A stretch of DNA of 62,136 bases from JBEHWX01 sp048498995 (lineage in GTDB: Bacteria > Bacteroidota > Ignavibacteria > OLB7), in the NCBI GenBank assembly GCA_048498995.1, contig JBEHWX010000025.1, forward strand, positions 1 through 62,136. The letters run 5' to 3'. Below are positions 9,041-17,789 of the stretch, in pieces (the stretch's first letter is position 1; each line of letters begins with the position of its first letter). Both the position numbers and the translations under genes were made by a program. The notes beneath the pieces were generated by a model that worked only from the letters and a program-made list of their open reading frames with translations, did not search any database and was not told the origin of the DNA.

Positions 9041-10114
9041 ATGCGTAAGAAAATTCTGTTTATCTGTGGCTCGATCAATCAGACCTCGCAGATGCATGCC
9101 GTTTCCCGGCACCTGCCCGAATTCGATCATTACTTCACGCCGTACTACGCCGACGGCCTTGTGGAATTTCTGAGAGCGCGAAAGCTCCTGGAGTTCACGA
9201 TCCTCGGCCAGAAGCTCACCGCGCGCTGCCTCGCCTATCTCCGTACTCATGATCTACAGATCGACTTCGGCGGCAAGCTCCACGATTACGATCTGGTGCT
9301 TACCTGCAGCGATCTGATCATTCCCGGAAATATCCGTCACGAGAAAGTGGTGCTGCTGCAGGAAGGGATGACCGATCCGGAGAACCTTCTCTATCACCTC
9401 GTCAAGACGCTCCGTCTGCCGCGCTATCTGGCCAGCACGTCGACCACCGGCCTTTCGCACGCCTACGATTATTTCTGCGTCGCCAGCGAGGGATATCGCG
9501 ATCATTTCATCCGCAAGGGAGTGCGCCCCGATCGGATCCGCGTTACCGGCATGCCGAATTTCGACAACTGCGAACAGTTCCGCGACAACGATTTCCCGCA
9601 CAGGAATTTCGTGCTCGTGGCCACCAGCGACATGCGCGAAACGTTCAAGTACGAGAACCGAAAGGGATTCATCCGTAAGTGCATGGCGATCGCCGACGGA
9701 CGGCAATTGATCTTCAAGCTGCATCCGAACGAGCATGTCGAGCGCGCCACGCGCGAGATCAAGGAGCTCGTTCCCGACGCGCTGGTCTATCCCACCGGGA
9801 ATATCGAGCACATGATCGCCAACGCCGACGTGCTCGTTACCCGGCTCTCCTCCTGCGTCTACGTGGGCATGGCGCTCGGCAAGGAAGTCTATTCCGATTT
9901 CGATATCGAGACGCTCCAGCAGTTGACGCCGATTCAGAACGGCGGCATCTCCTCACGCATCGTCGCGGAGGTCTGCCGGATGCATATCGAGAGCCGTCCG
10001 GTGCCGAATTCCTATGCGCTGCTGCGCGATCGCGCGCTCGGCAACGCCGAGCTCGAGGAGCCCTGCCAGACCGCGATGGCCGCGGCCCGGGGAAGCCTTC
10101 GCCGTACATCATGA
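9041..10114 (+). CDS. GT-B-type glycosyltransferase/polymerase-like protein of surface polysaccharide
   Basis: The 357-residue protein resembles GT-B enzymes of the CDP-glycerol glycerophosphotransferase and polysialyltransferase type. An N-terminal Rossmann-like strand (KKILFICGSINQ) is followed by DRIRVTGMPNFDN near the middle, LIFKLHPNEH with the characteristic HP pair, and the acceptor-side motif MIANADVLVTRLSSCVYVGMALGKEVY. I chose ATG 9041 rather than 9002 because the Rossmann strand begins there and GAGG lies upstream. Its stop overlaps the next start (ATGA at 10111-10114), so it is translationally coupled to the cytidylyltransferase. It could attach the sugar made by the cluster; donor and acceptor cannot be read from sequence. 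Confidence 0.65.
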   Translation: MRKKILFICGSINQTSQMHAVSRHLPEFDHYFTPYYADGLVEFLRARKLLEFTILGQKLTARCLAYLRTHDLQIDFGGKLHDYDLVLTCSDLIIPGNIRHEKVVLLQEGMTDPENLLYHLVKTLRLPRYLASTSTTGLSHAYDYFCVASEGYRDHFIRKGVRPDRIRVTGMPNFDNCEQFRDNDFPHRNFVLVATSDMRETFKYENRKGFIRKCMAIADGRQLIFKLHPNEHVERATREIKELVPDALVYPTGNIEHMIANADVLVTRLSSCVYVGMALGKEVYSDFDIETLQQLTPIQNGGISSRIVAEVCRMHIESRPVPNSYALLRDRALGNAELEEPCQTAMAAARGSLRRTS

Positions 10115-10941
10115 CAGCATCCTCCTCCGCTTCCGACGGCATAAACGTCGTCGTCGTCATACAGGCGCGCACCGGCAGCACCAGACTGCCGGGGAAAGTG
10201 CTGATGCCGCTTGCCGGCGCCCCGCTACTGGAGCGGATGGTCGCGCGCGTGCGCCGCGCCGCGACCGTCGACGGCATCGTGGTGGCGACCACCGACGCGC
10301 CGTCCGACGATCCGATCCGCGAGATCTGCGCGCGGCTCGCCCTCCCCTGCTACAGCGGCCATCCGACCGATCTGCTCGACCGGCATTATCGCGCCGGACT
10401 GATGCTCGGCGCCGACGTGGTGGTGAAGATTCCCTCGGATTGTCCGCTGATCGATCCGGCCGTGATCGACCGCGTGATCGGCTTCTATCGAGCCAACGCG
10501 GCGAGCTACGATTTCGTCGGCAACCTCCATCCGGCCACATGGCCGGACGGACAGGACGTGGAGGTGATGCCGATCGCCGTGCTCGAACAGGCATGGCGCG
10601 AGGCGGACCGCGGCTTCGAGCGGGAGCACACGACGCCGTTCATCTGGGAGCGCCCGGAGCGGTTCAGGCTCGGCAACGTTGTCTGGGAAGGTGGGCGCGA
10701 TTATTCGATGTCGCACCGCTGGACGATCGATTACCCGGAGGATTACGCGTTCATCTCCTCGGTCTACAACGCGCTGTACGCCGAGGATGCTCCCGCGTTC
10801 GGCGTCGAGGAGATCCTCGATCTGCTGGCGCGCCATCCGGAGATCGCCGACATCAACGCGATGTACGCCGGCGTCAACTGGTACCGGCACCATCTCGACG
10901 AGCTCCGCACGGTGGACGCCGGGATGACCCGCGGCATCTGA
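10111..10941 (+). CDS. SpsF-like nucleotidyltransferase, probable CMP-sugar synthase
   Basis: This 276-residue protein belongs to the cytidylyltransferase family that includes SpsF and CMP-nonulosonate synthases. The nucleotide-binding loop QARTGSTRLPGKVL is at about residues 17-30, followed by IVVATTDAPSDD and the metal-site region KIPSDCPLIDP. It also has the WPDGQDVEVM segment typical of SpsF. The expected reaction is transfer of CMP from CTP to an ulosonic acid. It overlaps the upstream glycosyltransferase by four bases and sits in the same cluster as a NeuB-like synthase, which supports this role. Confidence 0.78.
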   Translation: MTASSSASDGINVVVVIQARTGSTRLPGKVLMPLAGAPLLERMVARVRRAATVDGIVVATTDAPSDDPIREICARLALPCYSGHPTDLLDRHYRAGLMLGADVVVKIPSDCPLIDPAVIDRVIGFYRANAASYDFVGNLHPATWPDGQDVEVMPIAVLEQAWREADRGFEREHTTPFIWERPERFRLGNVVWEGGRDYSMSHRWTIDYPEDYAFISSVYNALYAEDAPAFGVEEILDLLARHPEIADINAMYAGVNWYRHHLDELRTVDAGMTRGI

Positions 10942-11049
10942 GCCGGTCCTCCCCGACCGACGACTGTACAACTGGATTCGGAAGCCGCCGAGGCCCGCGG
11001 AGACTTCCGTGACCGTGACACACTCTACGAACATCGAGATCAGTTTCCC

Positions 11050-11907
11050 ATGACCAAGCTCGACGAAGAACAACTCTCCGCCCTGGCGCTCCGCGTTCGG
11101 GAGCACATCATCCGCATGGCCACCGATGGCGGCTGCTTCATCGGAGCCTCCCTCTCCTGCGCCGACCTGATGGTCCATCTGTATAGCAACGTGCTCAACG
11201 TGACGCCGGAGAATCTGAGCGATCCCGACCGCGACTATCTCTTCCTCTCCAAGGGACACGACGTCCCTGCGCTCTACGGCACGCTGGCCGAGCTCGGCTT
11301 CATCGAGCGTGAGCGCCTCGCCAATCACCTGAAACCCTCCGACTCGATCTACTGGCATCCGAACCGGAAAGTGCCCGGCGTGGAATTCCACTCCGGATCG
11401 CTCGGACATCTTCTCTCGGTCGCGATCGGCGTCGCGATGGACATCAAGCTGCGCGGCGGCTCCAACAAGGTATACGTGATTCTCGGCGACGGCGAGCTGA
11501 ACGAGGGCTCGATCTGGGAGGGAGCGCTCGTGGCGAGCGCCTACAAGCTGGACAATCTGGTGGCGATCATCGATCGGAACGAGTTCCAGGCGAACATCAG
11601 GACCGAGGATCTGATCCCGCTGGAGCCGCTCGAATCGAAGTTCGGCGCCTTCGGCTGGGCCGTCACCAGGATCGACGGCCACGACTTCGCCGACATGAAC
11701 AACGCCTTCTCCACGCTGCCGATCGCCTCGGGATACCCGACGGTGGTGATCGCCGACACGCTCCGCGGCAAGGGATGCCCGAGCATCGAGCGCCGGGCCG
11801 ATCGCTGGTTCGTGAATCTGACGCACGCAGAGATCGACGCGCTTCTCAAGGAGCTGCACGGCGAGGCGAGCGTCGAGCTCGAGTCCGAAACGCTCATGGT
11901 GCGCTGA
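11050..11907 (+). CDS. Transketolase, N-terminal (TPP pyrophosphate-binding) subunit
   Basis: The 285-residue protein corresponds to the first third to half of a transketolase. It has the substrate/TPP region FLSKGHDVPALYG, GSLGHLLSVAIGVA, and the thiamine diphosphate motif GDGELNEGS (about 143-151) continuing to VAIIDRN. It ends before the pyrimidine-binding domain, which is encoded by the next gene. Split transketolases transfer two-carbon ketol units as hetero-complexes. Location between a cytidylyltransferase and an aminotransferase suggests a dedicated sugar-building role and not the pentose phosphate pathway. Confidence 0.88.
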   Translation: MTKLDEEQLSALALRVREHIIRMATDGGCFIGASLSCADLMVHLYSNVLNVTPENLSDPDRDYLFLSKGHDVPALYGTLAELGFIERERLANHLKPSDSIYWHPNRKVPGVEFHSGSLGHLLSVAIGVAMDIKLRGGSNKVYVILGDGELNEGSIWEGALVASAYKLDNLVAIIDRNEFQANIRTEDLIPLEPLESKFGAFGWAVTRIDGHDFADMNNAFSTLPIASGYPTVVIADTLRGKGCPSIERRADRWFVNLTHAEIDALLKELHGEASVELESETLMVR

Positions 11908-12048
11908 TCCGGCGCCGGGCACTCGCGCGAGCACTCGCACGACGCTTCACGCGCCGGCCTCCAGTCGGCATGCTCTCAGTGTGAGGCGCGGCGCTCGCAA
12001 CGAACCGACGAAACAGACACTTTCTCTTCAGCGAACAGGCATACACGC

Positions 12049-12954
<906 letters not shown>

Positions 12955-13092
12955 ACGCCAACGATCATCGACACCGACGCCCGACATCCCGGTGGTGGCT
13001 CAGGCCCCGCCGGGAAATCTCCCGAGCCGCACAGGCTGTACGCGGGGCGCCGCTCCCCGCTTCCACGATCACTATGAACGAGTGAGAACGAC

Positions 13093-14433
13093 ATGCCCAA
13101 CAGAGTAGATTTCAACGAGTCGTATCCCGATATCACCAACTCCAATCAGTACTACGAGCGGGCGCTCGGCCTGATCCCCTGCGTGACGCAGACGCTGGCC
13201 AAGGGACCGGGACAGCATGTCAACGGCGTCGCGCCGAAGTACCTCCTGCGCGGCAAGGGCTCCCATGTGTGGGATGTCGACGGCAACGAGTTCCTCGACT
13301 ACAGCATGGCGATCGGCCCGCTGTCGCTCGGCTACTGCTACCCGGCGGTCGACGACGCCATCCGCGCGCAGCTCGAGTCCGGCATCACCTTCTCGCTGAT
13401 GCATCCGCTGGAGGTGGAGCTGGCCGAGCTGATCCGGGACGTGGTGCCGAACGCCGAGTCGGTGCGCTACTCGAAGACCGGCTGCGACGTCACGACCGCG
13501 GCGGTCCGCCTGGCGCGCGCCTTCACCGGCCGCGAGAAGGTGCTCTGCTGCGGCTATCACGGCTGGCACGACTGGTACATCGGCGTCACCGACCGGAACA
13601 AGGGAATCCCGCGGGCCACGCAGGATCTCACCTACACGTTCAACTACAACGACATCCAGTCGGTGATCGACTCGATCGACGAGGATACCGCCTGCGTGAT
13701 CCTGGAGCCGTTCGTCTTCGAGGAGCCGAAGAACAATTTCCTGCACGAGCTCAAGGAGCTCTGCCAGCGCAACGGCACCCTCCTGATCTTCGACGAGATG
13801 TGGACCGGATTCCGCGTGGCGCTCGGCGGCGCGCAGGAATATTTCGGCATCAAGGCCGACCTGGCCTGCTTCTCGAAGGCGGTCGCCAACGGGATGCCGA
13901 TCTCGATCCTTGCCGGACGCCACGACGTAATGAGCCTTCTCGAGAAGGATGTCTTCTTCTTCACCACGTTCGGCGGCGAGGCGCTCTCGATGGCCGCGGC
14001 GATGGCCACGATCACGGAGCTGCGCGACCGCCGCGTGCCGGAGCATCTGGCGCGCCAGGGACGGAAGCTGAAGGATGGATACAATGAGATAGCCACGAGC
14101 CTCGGCATCACCTATACCCGCTGCTCCGGCTTCGACTGCCGCACCATCGTCACCTTCGACGCCTCGGCCGGCAATCCGCTCGAGCTGAAGTCGCTCGTGC
14201 AGCAGGAGATGATCAAGCGGGGCGTCCTCTGGGCCGGCTTCCACAACATGAGCTTCTCCCACACCGACGAGGATATCGATTACACGCTGGCCGCCTATCG
14301 CGAGGTGCTTCCGATCCTCAAGGAAGCGGTCGAGGCCGGCGACGTGGCATCGCGCCTGCGCGGCACCCCGGTCGAGCCGGTGTTCCGGAAGACGAGCAAC
14401 TTCAACATGAAGCCGAAGGTGCAGAATGCCTGA
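13093..14433 (+). CDS. Class III PLP aminotransferase, glutamate-1-semialdehyde aminomutase-like
   Basis: The 446-residue protein is a fold-type I, class III PLP enzyme. Visible features are the phosphate-binding segment YSKTGCDVTTAAVRLAR, the aromatic ring-stacking HGWHDWY, the PLP-pyridine Asp in LLIFDEMWTGFR, and the Schiff-base Lys in CFSKAVANGMPIS. Homologues in sugar clusters transaminate or move amino groups on sugars, while HemL itself makes 5-aminolevulinate; the cluster context favours sugar chemistry. Its last eight bases overlap the next gene. Which carbon it aminates is unknown. Confidence 0.82.
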   Translation: MPNRVDFNESYPDITNSNQYYERALGLIPCVTQTLAKGPGQHVNGVAPKYLLRGKGSHVWDVDGNEFLDYSMAIGPLSLGYCYPAVDDAIRAQLESGITFSLMHPLEVELAELIRDVVPNAESVRYSKTGCDVTTAAVRLARAFTGREKVLCCGYHGWHDWYIGVTDRNKGIPRATQDLTYTFNYNDIQSVIDSIDEDTACVILEPFVFEEPKNNFLHELKELCQRNGTLLIFDEMWTGFRVALGGAQEYFGIKADLACFSKAVANGMPISILAGRHDVMSLLEKDVFFFTTFGGEALSMAAAMATITELRDRRVPEHLARQGRKLKDGYNEIATSLGITYTRCSGFDCRTIVTFDASAGNPLELKSLVQQEMIKRGVLWAGFHNMSFSHTDEDIDYTLAAYREVLPILKEAVEAGDVASRLRGTPVEPVFRKTSNFNMKPKVQNA

Positions 14434-15316
14434 GATGACGGAAGCACGGACGGGCGAGTCTCCGACACTGGAATCGCTCTTCTCCCTGGAAGGACGGGTG
14501 GCGGTGGTGACCGGCGCGTGCGGGCTGATAGGACGCGAGCATTGCCGCGCGCTCCTCGGCGCCGGCGCCACGGTGGTGGCCGTGGACCTTTCGCAGGAGC
14601 GGCTCGACGATCTGACGGGGCTCCTCGGCGAGGAGCTCGCCGATCGTGACGGCGACGGCGCGAGCACGGCCCGGCGCGCGATCGGCGTGGCGACCGACAT
14701 CACCGATCCGGCGTCGATCGAGCGACTGCGCGACCGGCTGCTGGGCGAGCTCGGCGCGATCGACATCCTGGTGAACAACGCCGCGATCAACGACATGTTC
14801 GAGAGCCCGGCCGCGGCCGGCGAGCAGTCGAAGTTCGAGCACTACCCGCTCGAGCTCTGGCGCGCCTCGCTCGACGTGAACGTGACCGGCACCTTCCTCT
14901 GCTCCCAGATTCTCGGGAGCGAAATGGCGCGGCGCGGCGCCGGCAGCATCATCAACGTCGCGTCGACCTACGGCATCGTTGCCCCGGACCAGTCGATCTA
15001 CCGGCGTCCGGACGGGACGCAGGCATTCTACAAGACGGCGGCCTATCCGGTGACCAAGGGAGCGGTGATCTCGTTCACCCGATTCCTTGCGGCCTACTGG
15101 GGGAGCGCCGGCGTGCGCGTCAACACGCTGTCGCCCGGCGGCGTGGAGAACGCGCAGGACGAATATTTCATCAACAACTATTCGGCTCGCACCCCCCTGG
15201 GCCGAATGGCGAAACCGACCGATTACCGCGGCGCGCTCGTGTTCCTGGCGAGCGACGCCTCGGCGTACATGACCGGTGCAAATCTTGTCGTCGACGGTGG
15301 CTGGACGTGCTGGTGA
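14426..15316 (+). CDS. Short-chain dehydrogenase/reductase of the sugar cluster
   Basis: A 296-residue classical SDR. The NAD(P) motif VVTGACGLIG (TGxxxxIG form) is at about 27-36, NNAA at about 116-119, the catalytic Ser in NVASTYG and the catalytic YxxxK as YPVTK. The C-terminal end SDASAYMTGANLVVDGGW is standard. The start lies inside the end of the aminotransferase gene (8-base overlap), so the two are co-translated. In similar nonulosonate clusters (ptmA type) an SDR acts early in the pathway; here it may supply the keto substrate for the aminotransferase. Confidence 0.85.
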   Translation: MPEMTEARTGESPTLESLFSLEGRVAVVTGACGLIGREHCRALLGAGATVVAVDLSQERLDDLTGLLGEELADRDGDGASTARRAIGVATDITDPASIERLRDRLLGELGAIDILVNNAAINDMFESPAAAGEQSKFEHYPLELWRASLDVNVTGTFLCSQILGSEMARRGAGSIINVASTYGIVAPDQSIYRRPDGTQAFYKTAAYPVTKGAVISFTRFLAAYWGSAGVRVNTLSPGGVENAQDEYFINNYSARTPLGRMAKPTDYRGALVFLASDASAYMTGANLVVDGGWTCW

Positions 15317-15379
15317 GGCCAGAGCTTCAGACTGACCGATCGCACGCTCGACGATATCAACAATTATCCGAGGATCCGT

Positions 15380-16285
15380 ATGTCCACGAGAGTCGTCAAC
15401 ATTGGGAACAAACGAGTCGGCGATGATCAACCCGTTTTCATGATCGCCGAGATCGGCATCAACCACAACGGCTCGATCGAAATTGCCAAGAAACTGATCG
15501 ATGGGGCCGTGCTGGCCGGCTGCGACGCGGTGAAGTTCCAGAAGCGGACGCCGGAGCGCTGCGTGCCGGTGGATCAGTGGAATATCGAGCGGAACACTCC
15601 CTGGGGGGTGATGACCTATATCGATTACCGCCACCGCATGGAGTTCACGCTGGAGGAGTACGCGGATCTCGATCTGTACTGCCGCTCCAAGGGGATCATG
15701 TGGATGGCATCCTGCTGGGACGAGGAGTCGGTCGACTTCATCGAGCAGTTCGATGTGCCCGCCTACAAGGCCGCCTCGGCCTCGCTGACCGATCTCGATC
15801 TTCTGGCGAAGATGAAGAACACCGGCAAGCCGCTGATCATCTCCACCGGCATGTCGACGATGGAGGAGATCGAGCGCGCGGTCGAGGTGCTCGGCACCGA
15901 GAACCTGGTGATCGCGCACGCCACCTCCACCTATCCCTGCCCGCCGCAGGAGCTGAATCTCCGGATGATCACCACGCTGCGCGAGCGCTATCCCGACACG
16001 CCGATCGGCTACTCGGGACACGAGACCGGCCTGGCGACGACCTGGGCCGCGGTCACGCTCGGCGCCTGCCTGGTGGAGCGGCACATCACGCTCGACCGCG
16101 CCATGTGGGGAAGCGATCAGGCCGCCTCGGTCGAGATCGGCGGGCTGATGCGCCTGGTCTCGAATATCCGCGATATCGAGAAGGCGCTCGGCGACGGCCG
16201 GAAACGGGTCTACGAGAGCGAGATCGGACCGCGCACCAAGCTGCGCCGCGTCCCCTCCTCCCCGAGCGCCACGCAGACGCCCTGA
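15380..16285 (+). CDS. NeuB-family synthase (N-acetylneuraminate/nonulosonate synthase-like)
   Basis: NeuB enzymes condense phosphoenolpyruvate with an aldose to form an ulosonic acid. The 301-residue protein shows FMIAEIGINHNGS at about 20-32, AVKFQKRTPE, YKAASASLTD, LIISTGMSTMEEI, AHATSTYPCP and the metal/PEP region IGYSGHETGL, ending in ALGDGRKRVYESE. It lacks the C-terminal SAF antifreeze-like domain found in sialic acid synthases, placing it among the shorter NeuB-like enzymes of SpsE or legionaminate type. It is the last gene before a perfect hairpin, and with the SpsF-like gene it defines the cluster as an ulosonic-acid pathway. Confidence 0.88.
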   Translation: MSTRVVNIGNKRVGDDQPVFMIAEIGINHNGSIEIAKKLIDGAVLAGCDAVKFQKRTPERCVPVDQWNIERNTPWGVMTYIDYRHRMEFTLEEYADLDLYCRSKGIMWMASCWDEESVDFIEQFDVPAYKAASASLTDLDLLAKMKNTGKPLIISTGMSTMEEIERAVEVLGTENLVIAHATSTYPCPPQELNLRMITTLRERYPDTPIGYSGHETGLATTWAAVTLGACLVERHITLDRAMWGSDQAASVEIGGLMRLVSNIRDIEKALGDGRKRVYESEIGPRTKLRRVPSSPSATQTP

Positions 16286-16322
16286 TGGCGTCGTCTGGCA
16301 TCACATTCCGGCATATATGATA

Positions 16323-16330
16323 TATATTCG
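16323..16330 (+). promoter_or_regulatory. -7-like element before the hydroxylase gene
   Basis: TATATTCG followed by GGC is a TAnnTTCG box identical to the one before the NUDIX gene at 61671. It could start a transcript for the gene at 16405. No clear -33 element was seen. Confidence 0.35.
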
Positions 16331-16365
16331 GCGGGGCGTTTCGGCGCCCCGCCGTGGCATTTTCT
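16329..16365 (+). terminator. Hairpin at the end of the surface-sugar cluster
   Basis: A perfect 10-bp inverted repeat (CGGCGGGGCG at 16329-16338 and its complement at 16345-16354) with loop TTTCGG is followed by TGGCATTTTC. It fits a terminator after the NeuB-like gene. Because a -7-like box directly precedes it, it may instead be a leader hairpin of the next gene. Confidence 0.55.
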
Positions 16366-16404
16366 GGACATCAGTCGACAGCTCATATCCGGTGACGACA
16401 GACC

Positions 16405-17190
16405 ATGGATTGGACGTATCTCTCACCCGCGATCATCGTGGTCGCGGCGCTCATCATCATCGGCCTGGAGCGGCGGTTTCCGTACGACACCAGGCAGCAC
16501 CTGTTCCGGGGAGGATTCTGGAACGATCTCGGAATGTATACGATCATTCAGAGTTATATCCTCGGCTACATCATCTTCACGGTCATCATTCCCTTTCTCG
16601 ACGGCCAGGGATCGTACCGGCTGCACGCCATCTCCGACTGGCCGATCATCGCGCAGGTGCTCTTCTCCCTCTTCCTGCATGATTTCTACATCTACTGGTT
16701 CCACCGCTGGCAGCACGCCAACAAGTACCTGTGGCGCGTGCACGAGGCGCATCACTCGACCGACGAGGTGGACTGGCTCTCCGGATCGCGCTCGCATTCG
16801 CTGGAGATCCTGATCAACCAGACGATCGAGTTCGCGCCGCTGATCATTCTGGGAGCGGCGCCGGAGACGATCGCGATCAAGGCGACGATCGACGCGGTTT
16901 GGGGGATGTACATTCACTCGAACATCGACGTCCGCACCGGCTGGCTGCAGTACATCATCAACGGGCCGGAGATGCACCGGTGGCATCACGCGGTGGACGA
17001 GGACGCGCACAATCGGAACTTCGGCACCAAGTTCGGCTTCTGGGACTGGATCTTCGGCACCGCCTTCAGGCCGGTCGGCCGCAAGCCCGCCGGCTACGGC
17101 CTGAGCGACGTGAACTTCCCGACGAACTACTTCAAGCAGCACGGCTACGCGTTCCGGAAATTCGAGGAGGAGGTGCACGCCGATCGCTGA
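16405..17190 (+). CDS. Sterol desaturase/fatty acid hydroxylase family membrane protein
   Basis: A 261-residue integral membrane di-iron enzyme. The eight-histidine signature is present: HDFYIYWFHRWQH (about 92-104), HEAHH (about 114-118) and HRWHH (about 193-197). Hydrophobic helices lie at about 6-22, 45-66, 76-98 and 138-156. Family members hydroxylate or desaturate fatty acids, sterols or sphingolipids; substrate cannot be assigned. It is followed by a strong terminator and may or may not belong to the preceding sugar cluster. Confidence 0.85.
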   Translation: MDWTYLSPAIIVVAALIIIGLERRFPYDTRQHLFRGGFWNDLGMYTIIQSYILGYIIFTVIIPFLDGQGSYRLHAISDWPIIAQVLFSLFLHDFYIYWFHRWQHANKYLWRVHEAHHSTDEVDWLSGSRSHSLEILINQTIEFAPLIILGAAPETIAIKATIDAVWGMYIHSNIDVRTGWLQYIINGPEMHRWHHAVDEDAHNRNFGTKFGFWDWIFGTAFRPVGRKPAGYGLSDVNFPTNYFKQHGYAFRKFEEEVHADR

Positions 17191-17232
17191 CGGCGACGTC
17201 GGAACAGCGTGAGCTCACGTAGCGAACCGAAC

Positions 17233-17271
17233 AACGCCCTCGCGGACACTCGCCGCGGGGGCGTTGCGTTT
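17233..17271 (+). terminator. Intrinsic terminator after the membrane hydroxylase
   Basis: AACGCCCTCGCGG (17233-17245) pairs with CCGCGGGGGCGTT (17253-17265) over 13 bp with one T-G wobble and a 7-base loop, followed by GCGTTTG. Confidence 0.7.
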
Positions 17272-17666
17272 GCGACGGGCTCGATGCGTACGCGGTCACG
17301 TTTGCCGTTCGGCACGTTCTTTCATCCGCCTGCGCGGGGAACGGATGCGTAACGACGATGTCGACAGGTGAGGCTTCGGCATCGATGCGACGCCCCGCGT
17401 CGAAATGCGCTTCACGCAAGAGCCTCGATCACCCACCCCGCCATGCATTCAGCGCCGCGCGGCGTCGGTTTCATCGAGCCCGGCGATACATCCGTCGCGG
17501 AAATTGGACACGGAATCCAACGGAGCCGTCATCACTTCCACCGTTGCCGCCCAACAGATCGAGCAGGTGGAATTCAGAGCTCCCGGCGATAATGATGTTT
17601 TCCATCGGCACGCCATTCCCACACCCGCTCTCCTCCTTCACCGCGTGAGCCGCCGCCTCCACATAC
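17272..17666. other. Gene-free stretch between convergent transcription units
   Basis: Short open frames occur in several phases but none has a ribosome-binding site or recognisable domain. I see nothing else between the two facing terminators. Confidence 0.3.
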
Positions 17667-17700
17667 AAAAAAGCGCCGGAGAGATTGCTCTCTCCGGCGC
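17667..17700 (-). terminator. Intrinsic terminator of the efflux operon
   Basis: Read on the minus strand, GCGCCGGAGAGA pairs with TCTCTCCGGCGC (12 bp, 4-base loop) and is directly followed by six T residues. It lies 90 bases beyond the RND transporter stop codon. Confidence 0.9.
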
Positions 17701-17789
17701 CCTAGTTTCAACCGACACAGGCGAACCCCCGCTGTATCGGCTGACCCTACCCAATCATCATCATCGAACTCGATTCATCATCATCAACA

